Shown here in pieces: positions 1-9,244 of a stretch of DNA of 64,000 nt. The notes beneath the pieces are model-generated. The model worked only from the letters and a program-made list of their open reading frames with translations. It was not told where the DNA came from and did no database searches. The stretch is taken from assembly GCA_903892515.1 (NCBI GenBank), contig CAITIS010000091.1:1-64000 (forward strand), in the 5' to 3' direction. The translations under genes and the position numbers were made by a program. How positions within the stretch are numbered: the stretch's first letter is position 1; every line of letters begins with the position of its first letter. This DNA is from an uncultured Planctomycetota bacterium. Lineage in GTDB: Bacteria > Planctomycetota > Phycisphaerae > SM23-33.

Positions 1-76
1 CAGGCTTGATCTGGGGAAGAAGGTTGGATCTGGGGAAGATGGCTTTGATGTGTTCGGCCCCAGCGGGGCCGGGGAA

Positions 77-315
77 TGTAGCCACGGGTGGAGCGGCAGG
101 CGGCAGCAGCCGCCGGACGCGGAACCCGTGGAACGAGGTTCTTTTGCGGTCGCCCCGGAGGGGCGAAGGAGCCTCACCGGCCTGGTCGAATCGTGGCCTT
201 CCTCCGCCCCTGCCGGGGCGGGTGAAAAAAAACTCTCTCCACGGGTTGCGCTACGGTCCGCCTTCGGCGGCCTGCGCTCCACCCGTGGCTACATGCCTTT
301 GCCCCTCCGGGGCAA
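77..315. repeat. Long imperfect inverted repeat / REP-like cluster of GC hairpins
   Basis: Perfect 19-nt arms TGTAGCCACGGGTGGAGCG (77-95) and CGCTCCACCCGTGGCTACA (275-293); inner arms AACCCGTGGA (123-132) / TCCACGGGTT (238-247); internal hairpins CGCCCCGGAGGGGCG (151-165), CCGCCCCTGCCGGGGCGG (204-221) and TTGCCCCTCCGGGGCAA (299-315). Confidence 0.8.
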
Positions 316-461
316 GCACCTGCCAGAAAAGCAGGTCGACTCACGCCGCCGTCGTTTGCGCCAGCTAAACTCCGTGCCCCAACACCTCAACAACGCTATC
401 ATTGCGCGAGGTCTCCGGCGGCGGTCGTCGGCTATGCAGGTTCGGATGTTCAAGGGCTCTC

Positions 462-2150
462 ATGTTTTCAGCCGGCGCAGTCCAACGAACGAAGAAGCAC
501 GCGATCTCCTGGCCGGTGAGCCTCATAGCATCGGCGGTGCTGTGCCTGCTGTGGCTGATGCCCTCGGGCTGCTCGGTGCCAGCTCATGACGGCGCCGCCG
601 ACACGTTCCATCTCAACTTTTCGCTGCCGGCGGGCTCAAAGACCGATGGAGCGATTCTCTTTCTCCTGGACGGCGTGCAGGCGCAGACCTTCGATCAAAT
701 GCTCCAGGCCGGTGAGCTGCCGGCGATCAAGAAGTACTTCGTCGATCGCGGCCTGTACTCGCCGCGCACCGTCACGTGCAACCCGTCCATCAGCATGTCC
801 TGCTTCGTCGGCATTCTCACCGGGCAGTACTCCTCCCACGCGGGCATGACGGCTCCAAAGTGTTTTGACCGCAACCAGCTGATGTGCTTTGACGTCGAGA
901 CGCACTTCGACAAGAACAAGGTCGACGCCCTGTACACCGCTCCGACGATCTACGAGCAGTTTCCCGACCGATTGACCTTCTCGCTGTTCTGCCAGGTGCA
1001 CCGCGGGGCCACGAAGTTCTTCGAGAACGTCTTGACCGCCGGCCCGGCCATCGCCTTTGGCATGCACAACCTCATTGACCGGCTGTCGATCTACCGCTTC
1101 AACCAGGTCAACGAGTTTGCCCGCATGTACCACCAGGTTCCTGCCTTCACGACGGTGTACATGCTGGCGGTGGATTTCGCCGCGTACGATCACGGCTTCA
1201 GCTCGCCGAAGTACCGGCAGGCGATCCGCGACGTGGACCGTCACATCGGACGGGTGATGGGAGATATTCAGCGGGCGGGGCTGCTGGATAAGCTGGTGGT
1301 GGCGCTGGTCTCGGATCATGGCCACGTGGACACGCCGCGACATCCGCACTTGGAGTCGTACGTGCGGGACACGCTGGGCGTGCATATCCTGACCGGCGAG
1401 CCGGACGACGGCGCCCACTTCGAGCAGCGTCTGGCCAAGTACAACCGCTACGTCGGCGTGACGTGCAGCGGCGGCAACCGCTACTGGCCCGTGTACCTGC
1501 GCAAGCCCATCCGGCGCGAGGGCAAGCTCGTGGGCATGGACAACTGGCTGGGCACGCCGACGCCCGAGGATCTGCGGCAGTATCCCACGGACAAGGGCGC
1601 CGACATCGACCTGCCGGCAGAACTGGTCGCCCAGCCATACGTTGAGGCCGTGGCGTATCGCGCCGGTCCCGAGGCGGTGCGGATGCTCTTTAAGGGCGGC
1701 GAGGTGGAGTTCCGCCGCACCGGTGGCCGGAGCGGGCCCATCTCCTGCCACGTGCTGAGCGGGGACGATCCGCTGAAGTACCGAGAGCACGTGCCGGCGG
1801 AGATGCTCAGCGGGAAACCGTTCGAGCAGCGGCAGTGGCTCGATGCCACCGTCGGGACGATCTATCCCGACCTGCCGGTGGGGGTGATGGCGTATTTCGA
1901 CGGGCGGCTGGCCCCCGACCTGGTGGCGTATCCGCCGCCGGGGTGGGATCTCGATGGCTGGTGGAAGTCAGGCCATGGCGGCATCCGCGACGTGGAGATG
2001 CTGGTCCCGATGGCCATCGCCGGCCCGAACGTGCCCAAAGGCACCGTCACCGCCGCCCGCACAGTGGACCTGATGCCGACCCTGCTGCAAGCCCTGGGCA
2101 AGCCGATCCCATCAGGCCTAGACGGCATCTCGCTGATCGCCCAGCCGTAG
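462..2150 (+). CDS. Alkaline phosphatase superfamily / type I phosphodiesterase-nucleotide pyrophosphatase-like lipoprotein
   Basis: GAILFLLDGVQAQTFDQM, CNPSISMSCFVGILTG, ALVSDHGHVD and SGHGGIRDVEMLVPMAIAGPNV motifs; lipobox-like LMPSGC after a hydrophobic N-terminus if started at the ATG at 462. Confidence 0.75.
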   Translation: MFSAGAVQRTKKHAISWPVSLIASAVLCLLWLMPSGCSVPAHDGAADTFHLNFSLPAGSKTDGAILFLLDGVQAQTFDQMLQAGELPAIKKYFVDRGLYSPRTVTCNPSISMSCFVGILTGQYSSHAGMTAPKCFDRNQLMCFDVETHFDKNKVDALYTAPTIYEQFPDRLTFSLFCQVHRGATKFFENVLTAGPAIAFGMHNLIDRLSIYRFNQVNEFARMYHQVPAFTTVYMLAVDFAAYDHGFSSPKYRQAIRDVDRHIGRVMGDIQRAGLLDKLVVALVSDHGHVDTPRHPHLESYVRDTLGVHILTGEPDDGAHFEQRLAKYNRYVGVTCSGGNRYWPVYLRKPIRREGKLVGMDNWLGTPTPEDLRQYPTDKGADIDLPAELVAQPYVEAVAYRAGPEAVRMLFKGGEVEFRRTGGRSGPISCHVLSGDDPLKYREHVPAEMLSGKPFEQRQWLDATVGTIYPDLPVGVMAYFDGRLAPDLVAYPPPGWDLDGWWKSGHGGIRDVEMLVPMAIAGPNVPKGTVTAARTVDLMPTLLQALGKPIPSGLDGISLIAQP

Positions 2151-2165
2151 AGATTCGGGAAGAAC

Positions 2166-2244
2166 GTGTCGCGGGCGTCTCGCCCGCGTCCGAAATGGTG
2201 GGGGCTCGATGATTCCCCAGACGCGGGCAAGACGCCCGCGACAC
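2166..2244. repeat. Inverted repeat with 24-nt arms
   Basis: GTGTCGCGGGCGTCTCGCCCGCGT (2166-2189) versus ACGCGGGCAAGACGCCCGCGACAC (2221-2244): 23/24 complementary, 31-nt spacer, just after the stop of the phosphodiesterase gene. Confidence 0.8.
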
Positions 2245-3017
2245 AAAAGACACCAGGGCCATGCCGATCCCTCGTTCGGTGGCAGCTACGCCCGCGTGCA
2301 ACCAGTTGTACGCCCTACGTGGGCGCAAAAAGATGGGCGAGGCCGTGCTTGCTCAAGGCACTGCCATCGCCCTTCGCCTTGGTAGGGTTCCCTCACGACA
2401 GGTTCTCAACGGCCTTCACCGGAGGAGGGGTGAAGTACGGGCGGGCGCTCATCTCCGCCAGTTCGTCTCAAACCATGGACCGCTACCTGCTTGTTGGACC
2501 TCAGACGATTCGCCTGGTTGACAGGCGGGCTTAGCGGCAGGCGCTCATCTCTGCCATCGCCACATCGCCGTAGTTGAGGTCCGGGTAAGACTGTTACGGC
2601 ATCGAAGATTGTTTCACAGCGAGTGAAGCGTTCCTCGAATCCATTCGGGCCTCACCGTTTTGTGTCGAGATCACCGCTGGAAACAGAAAGGCCAGCGGGC
2701 GAACAGCTTAAGTCATCGGGGAGATCGAAAAGAGGATAAGAACTGCTGCGAATCCCTCTCGCCGGCACACCGGCCTGTCGACCTCCATGGCCGGGCCATC
2801 CGCTAGGACTGGCCCACCAAATCTCGACAGTCAGACTCTACACCCACTGGCCCGGAAGCGTCAAGAAAAGATTCGCAAAAAAAATACAGCATTGATCGTA
2901 GCGGGTCTTGCCGGCGGCGTCACGGTTTCGGTCGATGCGGCAGGGCCTGAACTTGCCTGGCGTGTCCCTCTTTGGGGATTGACCGCTGGGGGGCAAGAAG
3001 TTACCATAAGGATCGGA

Positions 3018-3036
3018 GGCGGACGGACCGTCCGCC
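3018..3036. promoter_or_regulatory. Perfect palindrome upstream of the dockerin exoprotein
   Basis: GGCGGACGG-A-CCGTCCGCC, about 80 nt upstream of the preferred ATG at 3117. Confidence 0.45.
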
Positions 3037-3116
3037 GGGCGATTGGAGGCTGTCGGGTCGCCCGTGAAAGGTGTTTTGTGTCGCTTGGTCAAGCATCCGC
3101 AGAAATGGAGAGTCTC

Positions 3117-5411
3117 ATGGATATCGTTCGTCGTAAGCATGTCTCTAAGTGCGCGCGTGCATCGCGCTCACGCAAGGCCTCGAATAGCAGGATTTCGCTG
3201 GAGACACTGGAGTCGCGCGAGTTGCTGAGCGCTTTCGTCAGCACGGCCGGCACCGGCAACTGGTCGGCTTTGAGCACTTGGGCCACGCAGGACGGCGGGG
3301 CGGTAACACATGTCCCCGGCGCTGGCGACACTGTAACGATTAACGGCAAAGTGACCGTGGACGTGACCACCACCGTGGGAACGGGCTCGGGCGACGCCAT
3401 CAGCCTCAACACCAGCGCCAACATGGGCGACAAGACGCTGAACGTAGCGGCCCCATTGACGGTTTGCGGCAGCATCAAGTTTCTGGGCCACAGCGTCGTC
3501 AATGTGCAGGCCGGCGCGGGCATCGAACTTGACGCCAGTGCGGGCGTTCAGCCCAAGCTGCACGCGCCCTCTTACGGCAGCGAGGTCAACCTGTACTTCT
3601 ACGGCACGGCCGACAGTCACACCTACCTGCGCACCAAGGTCGGCACGGCCGGCCTGCCCGGCGTGGTGACCCCCGATGCGTACCAGATCCAGGTCAACAT
3701 CGGCGGCAACTACGTGGACATCACCGACATCAACGGCGGCGCCAGCGCCGACCCGGGCAGCTACGGCCCGATGAACCAGTGGGGCCTGACGGTCTACGAA
3801 GGCACCGACGCGGTCATGAACACCCTCAACCATGTGACGATGACGCGTAGCGACATCTACGTCAACGGCCAGTTCGGGGGCTTTACGCTCGCCAACACGG
3901 TCTTCTACCAGGGCGCCAACGCCAAGTACGGCGACTGGCGCGGCGAGGGTTACTTCGTCGGCAACAACGTGGTGAACTTCAATGGCGTGGGCTTCGACCA
4001 GGGCGTTTGGATGGAGAAGATGGGCGCCATCCAGTCCACCGTGTTCAACTACATCTATTTCAACAGCTGGGCCGGCACGCCGTTCTTCACCTCGTGGTCG
4101 GACAGCGTCAACATCGTGAGTGATCAGTCCAACGGCTACCTCAAGGCCATGCAGGGTACGTACAACCGCATGTACACCATCGTGCCGGGCTATGCCGCGT
4201 CCAACCCGCACATGATGGACGGCGGCCAGAACACGACCTTCAATAATTGCCTGTGGGACGTGCCCACCGCCCATGACGTCGATGACGGCCTGATGATGCT
4301 GAGCAACATCGCGCGCAACGTGGTGGTGAAGGGGTCGATCGCGCTGCCGTCGATCGGCGGGCCGTTCCCCGGCACCGGGGCCGACATGGGCTACATCGGC
4401 GGAACCGGCGTCAGCTACAATCACAACACCATGGCCATCGGCGCCGACAACGGCGTGGGGGCCGATCCCAGCCACGGCGGCGTGACCGGCGGGCTGAGCG
4501 CGTTCAAGAACAACATCGGCTTTACCACCGACGGCAATGCGTCGTCGGGCCACTTGATCTACACCTTCGGCGGGCTGACCGACCTGGTGGCGGCGGCGAA
4601 TGTCGATTACAACGCCAAGTACCGCACCGACTATTCGATGAACGAGACGGGCACGCCCGGCGTGCATGACGTCAATGGCCAGAACCCCAACTTTATCGAC
4701 CCGACGCGCGACCTGACCAACTACTACCGCACCCACGCCGGTATCACGCCGGGCACGGTCCAGACCGACGTGCCGGCCAGCGTGGAGTGGATCCGTACTC
4801 ACCCCGACCAGGTTCCCGCCATGATTACGTGGGTACTCAACGGCTATATCCCGACAAACATCGCCTATAAGGCCGCTGCTGACAACGTGGCCCCGACCAA
4901 TGGCTGGATCGGCGCCATGGAGGGCAAGCCCGTGGGCGACGCCAACCTGGACGGCAAGACGAACTTCCAGGACTACATCGTCTTGGAACGCAACTTTGGC
5001 CAGGCCAACATGGGCTGGGAAGGCGGCGACTTCAACAATGACGGCGTGGTGAACTTCCAGGATTACATCATCCTGGAACGCAACTTCGGCACATCGTACG
5101 TGTCGGCTGCTCCGGCGCTGGACGTGGCATCGCCGACGCAACTGGCGGCCAGCGCATCACCGGCCAGCACCACGCTGACGGCATCGACGACGCTCGCGTC
5201 GCCGGCGCCGCTCGTGGCCACGGTGACAGCCCCCACGACGGTCATGTCGAGCACGGTGCTGTCATGCCAAAGCGGGCTGTCCAGCTTGGCCGGCGGGGCA
5301 GCATCCAGCGCGACGCCGCGCAAGCTGACTTGGGCCAAGGCCCAGAAGTGGCAGTTCCCGCCCGTCAAGGGTGCCGCCATCGTGGACGTGCTGGGCGGAT
5401 CGGCTCTTTAA
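3117..5411 (+). CDS. LEPR-motif secreted beta-helix-like protein with duplicated dockerin type I repeat
   Basis: ATG at 3117 preceded by GGAGAG; ISLETLESRELLSAF motif; G8-like start (WSALSTWATQDGG...GDTVTINGKVTV); C-terminal GDANLDGKTNFQDYIVLERNFG and GDFNNDGVVNFQDYIILERNFG EF-hand-like pair. Confidence 0.8.
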   Translation: MDIVRRKHVSKCARASRSRKASNSRISLETLESRELLSAFVSTAGTGNWSALSTWATQDGGAVTHVPGAGDTVTINGKVTVDVTTTVGTGSGDAISLNTSANMGDKTLNVAAPLTVCGSIKFLGHSVVNVQAGAGIELDASAGVQPKLHAPSYGSEVNLYFYGTADSHTYLRTKVGTAGLPGVVTPDAYQIQVNIGGNYVDITDINGGASADPGSYGPMNQWGLTVYEGTDAVMNTLNHVTMTRSDIYVNGQFGGFTLANTVFYQGANAKYGDWRGEGYFVGNNVVNFNGVGFDQGVWMEKMGAIQSTVFNYIYFNSWAGTPFFTSWSDSVNIVSDQSNGYLKAMQGTYNRMYTIVPGYAASNPHMMDGGQNTTFNNCLWDVPTAHDVDDGLMMLSNIARNVVVKGSIALPSIGGPFPGTGADMGYIGGTGVSYNHNTMAIGADNGVGADPSHGGVTGGLSAFKNNIGFTTDGNASSGHLIYTFGGLTDLVAAANVDYNAKYRTDYSMNETGTPGVHDVNGQNPNFIDPTRDLTNYYRTHAGITPGTVQTDVPASVEWIRTHPDQVPAMITWVLNGYIPTNIAYKAAADNVAPTNGWIGAMEGKPVGDANLDGKTNFQDYIVLERNFGQANMGWEGGDFNNDGVVNFQDYIILERNFGTSYVSAAPALDVASPTQLAASASPASTTLTASTTLASPAPLVATVTAPTTVMSSTVLSCQSGLSSLAGGAASSATPRKLTWAKAQKWQFPPVKGAAIVDVLGGSAL

Positions 5412-5496
5412 GGAGCGTTTGAACGTGGCCGGTGAATCTGCCGCGGCAGACGCCGCCACGGAAATGTGCACTGTGTAATGTGGAAAGAGTGTAAGC

Positions 5497-5520
5497 GCGG
5501 CAGGTCTCCGGACCTGCCGC
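5497..5520. terminator. Hairpin downstream of dockerin exoprotein gene
   Basis: GCGGCAGGTC-TCCG-GACCTGCCGC followed by CTTTGTT. Confidence 0.55.
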
Positions 5521-5572
5521 CTTTGTTGAGTGCTTCCATAAGCGACGGCAGCGCCGCCGTGGAGGCTGTGCA

Positions 5573-5596
5573 GGCACAGGCTAAAGAGCCTGTGCC
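5573..5596. terminator. Second convergent hairpin
   Basis: GGCACAGGCT-AAAG-AGCCTGTGCC perfect 10-bp stem between convergent genes (5411+ and 5617-). Confidence 0.5.
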
Positions 5597-5616
5597 GTCC
5601 ATCGCGTCAGAGAGTC

Positions 5617-6030
5617 CTACTTGGCGTCTTTCTGAAAGAACTCGATGACTTCACCGTCGGGACCGTCGCAGAACGCGATGCGCACCGGCGTAGGCGGGTT
5701 GGAAGGGATCACTACGCCAAAAGGTTCCTTGGTGACCACCGCGCCGGCGGCACGGGCGGCCTCAAGGGCGGCGTCGCAATTGGTGGTGTTGAGGGCAAAG
5801 TGCTCAATGATGCCCGCGGGCTTGGGGCCGCTGCCGCCTTCAAAGATCTCCAGGCAGCTGCCATCGCCGGTGTCCAGCATGATCGCGCGCTGGGCGCCTT
5901 CGCCCCAGCGAATCCGTTCCTCAAAGCCCAGCCCTTGAGTGTAGAACTTGACGCTCTTGTCGAAGTTCTTGGCCCTGATGGCCAGGTGATGAAATCCGCC
6001 GCCGTGAATCGTCTTATTATTGCCCATCAT
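5617..6030 (-). CDS. VOC / glyoxalase-family protein
   Basis: FHHLAIRAKNFDKSVKFYTQGLGF, GSCLEIFEGG, IIEHFALNT and DGPDGEVIEFFQ motifs. Confidence 0.85.
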   Translation of the reverse strand: MMGNNKTIHGGGFHHLAIRAKNFDKSVKFYTQGLGFEERIRWGEGAQRAIMLDTGDGSCLEIFEGGSGPKPAGIIEHFALNTTNCDAALEAARAAGAVVTKEPFGVVIPSNPPTPVRIAFCDGPDGEVIEFFQKDAK

Positions 6031-6112
6031 GTTGGCGCCCTTTGCCTATCTTTTGTGCCAGTTGTCGAGCCAGTGTTCCTTGCCCAGCAGTGTTCCCTCG
6101 CGGGATGCGCAG

Positions 6113-6943
6113 CTATGGCAAGGGAATGTTCTTCAGGTCGAACGGGATCGTCGTGGTTTGTGCATCTGTTACCAGCGCAACCTTTAACCCGGCATTGGCG
6201 GGCAACGCACTGGCTTCCATGGTGTAGAACGTCGGCCCGCCATCCGTCGAAGACGAACCGTTGCTCGTATCCATGGTTTGCCCATCGGCTCCCACCAGCG
6301 CGACTTCCAGCACAACCTCGACGCTGCCGGACATGGTGTAAGTAACCTTGTTGCCTTCAACCGATTCGATCTTGATAGCCACGTGGGCGGCTTTCAATTC
6401 GGGGTTCGTGGCTTCCTTGCCGGCCAGAGCGGCCACATCAGGAATTACCACGCTGCCCTTCGTGCCCGACAGGATCAAGAAGGAGCCTTTGAGCTGCGCT
6501 ATGTTCGAAGCTCCTCGTTTGGCCGAGCCAAGAGGGATATCAAAGCCAAAGCCATTTGCGATCGTTGGCGCGAAGGATCTCTGCGTGCTGACGAAACCCT
6601 TGGTCATGTCTTCGGCGAACGGGCTCTCTTCCCGGGTAAGTCGGGTCCCTTTGTCATCGACGGCCTTTTCAATCTTGAGTTTTCCAAATTGGTGTGCTTT
6701 GCCGGCCAGACCGCCGGTGACGCCCAGACTCACTTGTGTGCCGGATGACATGTCGCCCGTTGCGTCTGGGCCGAAGTCCCGATAGCGGGTTTCCTGAATG
6801 CGCGTAACCTTGACCTCGACGCCCATCGTCGCGGATGTTGCGGCAGCTCTCGGCTTGGCCTTGGGCTGACTTTGGCCCCAGACCGCCGCCACTGCCCACA
6901 CCGCAGTGATGGCAATCACCGCGCACGTTCTGACTTGTTTCAT
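6113..6943 (-). CDS. Secreted hypothetical protein
   Basis: MKQVRTCAVIAITAVWAVAAVWGQ signal peptide at an ATG preceded by AAAGGACAAACA; the 5' extension in the ORF track overlaps the upstream gene and is unlikely. Confidence 0.65.
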   Translation of the reverse strand: MKQVRTCAVIAITAVWAVAAVWGQSQPKAKPRAAATSATMGVEVKVTRIQETRYRDFGPDATGDMSSGTQVSLGVTGGLAGKAHQFGKLKIEKAVDDKGTRLTREESPFAEDMTKGFVSTQRSFAPTIANGFGFDIPLGSAKRGASNIAQLKGSFLILSGTKGSVVIPDVAALAGKEATNPELKAAHVAIKIESVEGNKVTYTMSGSVEVVLEVALVGADGQTMDTSNGSSSTDGGPTFYTMEASALPANAGLKVALVTDAQTTTIPFDLKNIPLP

Positions 6944-7010
6944 TGTTTGTCCTTTCACATCGGATTGTGCAGCCAACCGGGCGGTTTGTCTACTGTCTCC
7001 TCGCCGGCCG

Positions 7011-8042
7011 TCAGGCGGGCCCGGCGGCGGCCTCGGCCATGGCCAGGACGTTCTCCGCCGGCACGTTGGACAGCAGGGCCTCGTGGCTGGGACTGATGAC
7101 CAGGCCAGGCCCGAGCAGGTCTCTGACCCGCCGGACTTCCGCGCGAATCTCATCGGGCGAGCCGTGCACCAGCAGGTGCTGGGTGTCGATGCCGCCCATG
7201 AAGGCGATGCGTCCGCGGAAATCCCGCGCCAGGCTCTGGGCGTCCATGTCGGCGGCCTTGGCTTGCAGCGGGTGCAGGGCGTCTACTCCAGCCTCGATCA
7301 GTCGGCCGATGACCTTGTGAATCGACCCGCAGGAGTGCAGGATCGCCTGGTATCCGTGGCGGTGCGCCTGCTCAGTGAACTTGCGGAACCACGGCATGAC
7401 GAACCGATCGAACTGGGGAGGGCTGATCAGCAGGTCCAGCTGCGTGCCGAAATCATTGCCGAAGAAGAAGCCGTCCACTTCATCCTTGGCCAGCGCGAAG
7501 AAGCGATCGTTGGCTTCGAGATAGAACTGGCATATCTTGGCGGTGACGGCCTCGACGATCTCGGGGTGCGTGTACATCTTGACGAAGTAGTTTTCCATGC
7601 CGAAGAAGTCAGCCAGATCATGAAAGAAGCAGCTCCACATGCCGCTGGCCCGGTACACCTCGCCGGCCTGTTTCAGCTCCTGCAGGCTGGCGGAGAAGTC
7701 GAGGTAGTCGGGATTGGGCCAGGGGAAGTCCTCGACCTGCTGGAGGTCCTCGCAATTGGCAAAGATTCCAGCTGAGGCCAGGCCGGCTTGGGGGTCGTGC
7801 TGGTGCTCCCACAGCGGCTTGTTCTGCGGATGCCTGTACGAACTCCATTGCGGGCAGATCCAGCGGAAGTCATCGCCGACGCGGCGGCGGAACTGCTCCT
7901 GGGCGGTCGGGCTGTTGCCGTCGATGCCGACGTGTTTGAAGTACAACTGCCAGCTCTCATTGGCCGGGTTGCCCAGCCAGAATCCGCAGCGGTCGCTTGG
8001 GCGGCCGGCGAAGATAGCTTTGATGCGTTCGCGGGATGTCAT
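7011..8042 (-). CDS. Uroporphyrinogen decarboxylase superfamily (URO-D/MtaA/CmuA-like) protein
   Basis: MTSRERIKAIFAGRPSDRCGFW start; GNDFGTQLDLLISPPQFDRFVMPWFRKF, ILHSCGSI, GVDALHPLQAKAADMD, FMGGIDTQHLL and ISPSHEALLSNVPAENVLAM motifs. Confidence 0.85.
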   Translation of the reverse strand: MTSRERIKAIFAGRPSDRCGFWLGNPANESWQLYFKHVGIDGNSPTAQEQFRRRVGDDFRWICPQWSSYRHPQNKPLWEHQHDPQAGLASAGIFANCEDLQQVEDFPWPNPDYLDFSASLQELKQAGEVYRASGMWSCFFHDLADFFGMENYFVKMYTHPEIVEAVTAKICQFYLEANDRFFALAKDEVDGFFFGNDFGTQLDLLISPPQFDRFVMPWFRKFTEQAHRHGYQAILHSCGSIHKVIGRLIEAGVDALHPLQAKAADMDAQSLARDFRGRIAFMGGIDTQHLLVHGSPDEIRAEVRRVRDLLGPGLVISPSHEALLSNVPAENVLAMAEAAAGPA

Positions 8043-8149
8043 TCGTCTATCGTCTCCATTTCGGTTGCATCGTGGCCGGATCTTATCATCCCATTTCACG
8101 GCGCCGTCCCGCAAAACGGAAGAATCCCTATCGCCGCCTTCAGCACCGC

Positions 8150-9244
8150 TCAGCGTGAGGCGGCCACCAGGAAGAAAGGCGTCTCCAAGTCGATGCGGTC
8201 GACCATGACCCGCTCGAATTCCAGGCCTTTTAGCACATCGACGTAGAACGTCGGCGAACGAAACGAGCGAAACAGCAGCAGCAGGGGCAGCATCGAATAC
8301 GGCAGCGGCTGGGCAGCCAGCTCCAGCGGACCCCTCTCGAAAATGACCAGGACGCCATCGGGGGCGAGGCACTCAGAGGCGCGGCGAAGCAGCAGTCTGG
8401 CCTGATCGTCGGGCCAATCGTGCAGCATCGACTTGAATACGACCGCGTCGAATCCGCCGGGGAGGTCGTCAGTTCTGGCGTCGCCCGCGAGAAAGCAGAC
8501 TCGCTCGGCCCCTGGCTGGCCATGGATATGCTGCCGGCCGACCTCGCAGACAACGGGCAAGTCCAAGACCGTTGCCTGAATATGAGGATACTTGCGGCAG
8601 AGCTGAAGGGCGAATTCGCCGCTGTTGCCGCCGATGTCCAGGACGCGGCGGCAACGGGCAAAGTCGTGACCGCCAATGCAAGCGGCCGCCTCATACCGGG
8701 TCAGCGCGGTGGTGATACGCATCCAGCGCCGTGCCTGCTCGAGATTCTCGGGCGTCACCTGGGGCGACGAATCGTATCGGAACAGCTGAAACATCCGGGC
8801 CCGCTGCTGAAAGGCGGAAGGGTCGCGGATGAGTTCGGTGAATAAGTCCGCCACATCGGCAGAAACCTGGAAGCTGAATTGCAGCTTGGCTTCGAGCAGA
8901 TCGCGAAAACGCAGCGCGTTCGTGAACCGGCGCGTGAGGAGTATGGTTTCTCCTTGGCGTTCCAGCACCCCGCTGCCGGTCAGAAGATCCAGTAGCAGGC
9001 CCAGGCCGCGATAATCCGACGGCCAAGTCCCGCGAATACCATCGGTCGAACAGGGGGAATGCTGGATGAGGAAATCAATCAGCCCAAGTTCAAAGGCAGT
9101 GGCCAATGCCCGGCTGCCGACCATGTCCTTGATGAACTCGTCGACGCAGAGGTGCTCACGTTCGACAGCCGACTGGCTTCCGGTGCCGACATAAGAGTTC
9201 GGCGTCGCTTGATTGTTGTCCTGGCTCAAGGATTCCTCCATCAT
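8150..9244 (-). CDS. SAM-dependent O-methyltransferase (COMT-like)
   Basis: VLDIGGNSGEFALQL SAM motif, VVFKSMLHDWPDDQARLLLRRA and APDGVLVIFERG; ATG overlaps the upstream TGA (TGATG). Confidence 0.9.
   Translation of the reverse strand: MMEESLSQDNNQATPNSYVGTGSQSAVEREHLCVDEFIKDMVGSRALATAFELGLIDFLIQHSPCSTDGIRGTWPSDYRGLGLLLDLLTGSGVLERQGETILLTRRFTNALRFRDLLEAKLQFSFQVSADVADLFTELIRDPSAFQQRARMFQLFRYDSSPQVTPENLEQARRWMRITTALTRYEAAACIGGHDFARCRRVLDIGGNSGEFALQLCRKYPHIQATVLDLPVVCEVGRQHIHGQPGAERVCFLAGDARTDDLPGGFDAVVFKSMLHDWPDDQARLLLRRASECLAPDGVLVIFERGPLELAAQPLPYSMLPLLLLFRSFRSPTFYVDVLKGLEFERVMVDRIDLETPFFLVAASR

Noticed and set aside
636-1790. 384-aa minus-strand ORF opposite the phosphodiesterase gene
   Set aside because: Antisense shadow; the plus frame carries the family motifs.
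2261-2521. Small ORFs in the 2150-3117 intergenic region
   Set aside because: No RBS, domains or signal-like features; mutually overlapping frames over repeat-containing DNA.
3168-5141. 657-aa minus-strand ORF opposite the dockerin protein
   Set aside because: Composition (His/Val/Arg/Gly/Ala-rich, no domains) is typical of antisense frames in GC-rich coding DNA; the plus frame has recognisable domains.
8043-8149. Gap before the URO-D gene examined for a RiPP precursor peptide
   Set aside because: No convincing short ORF with an RBS and leader/core character was seen.
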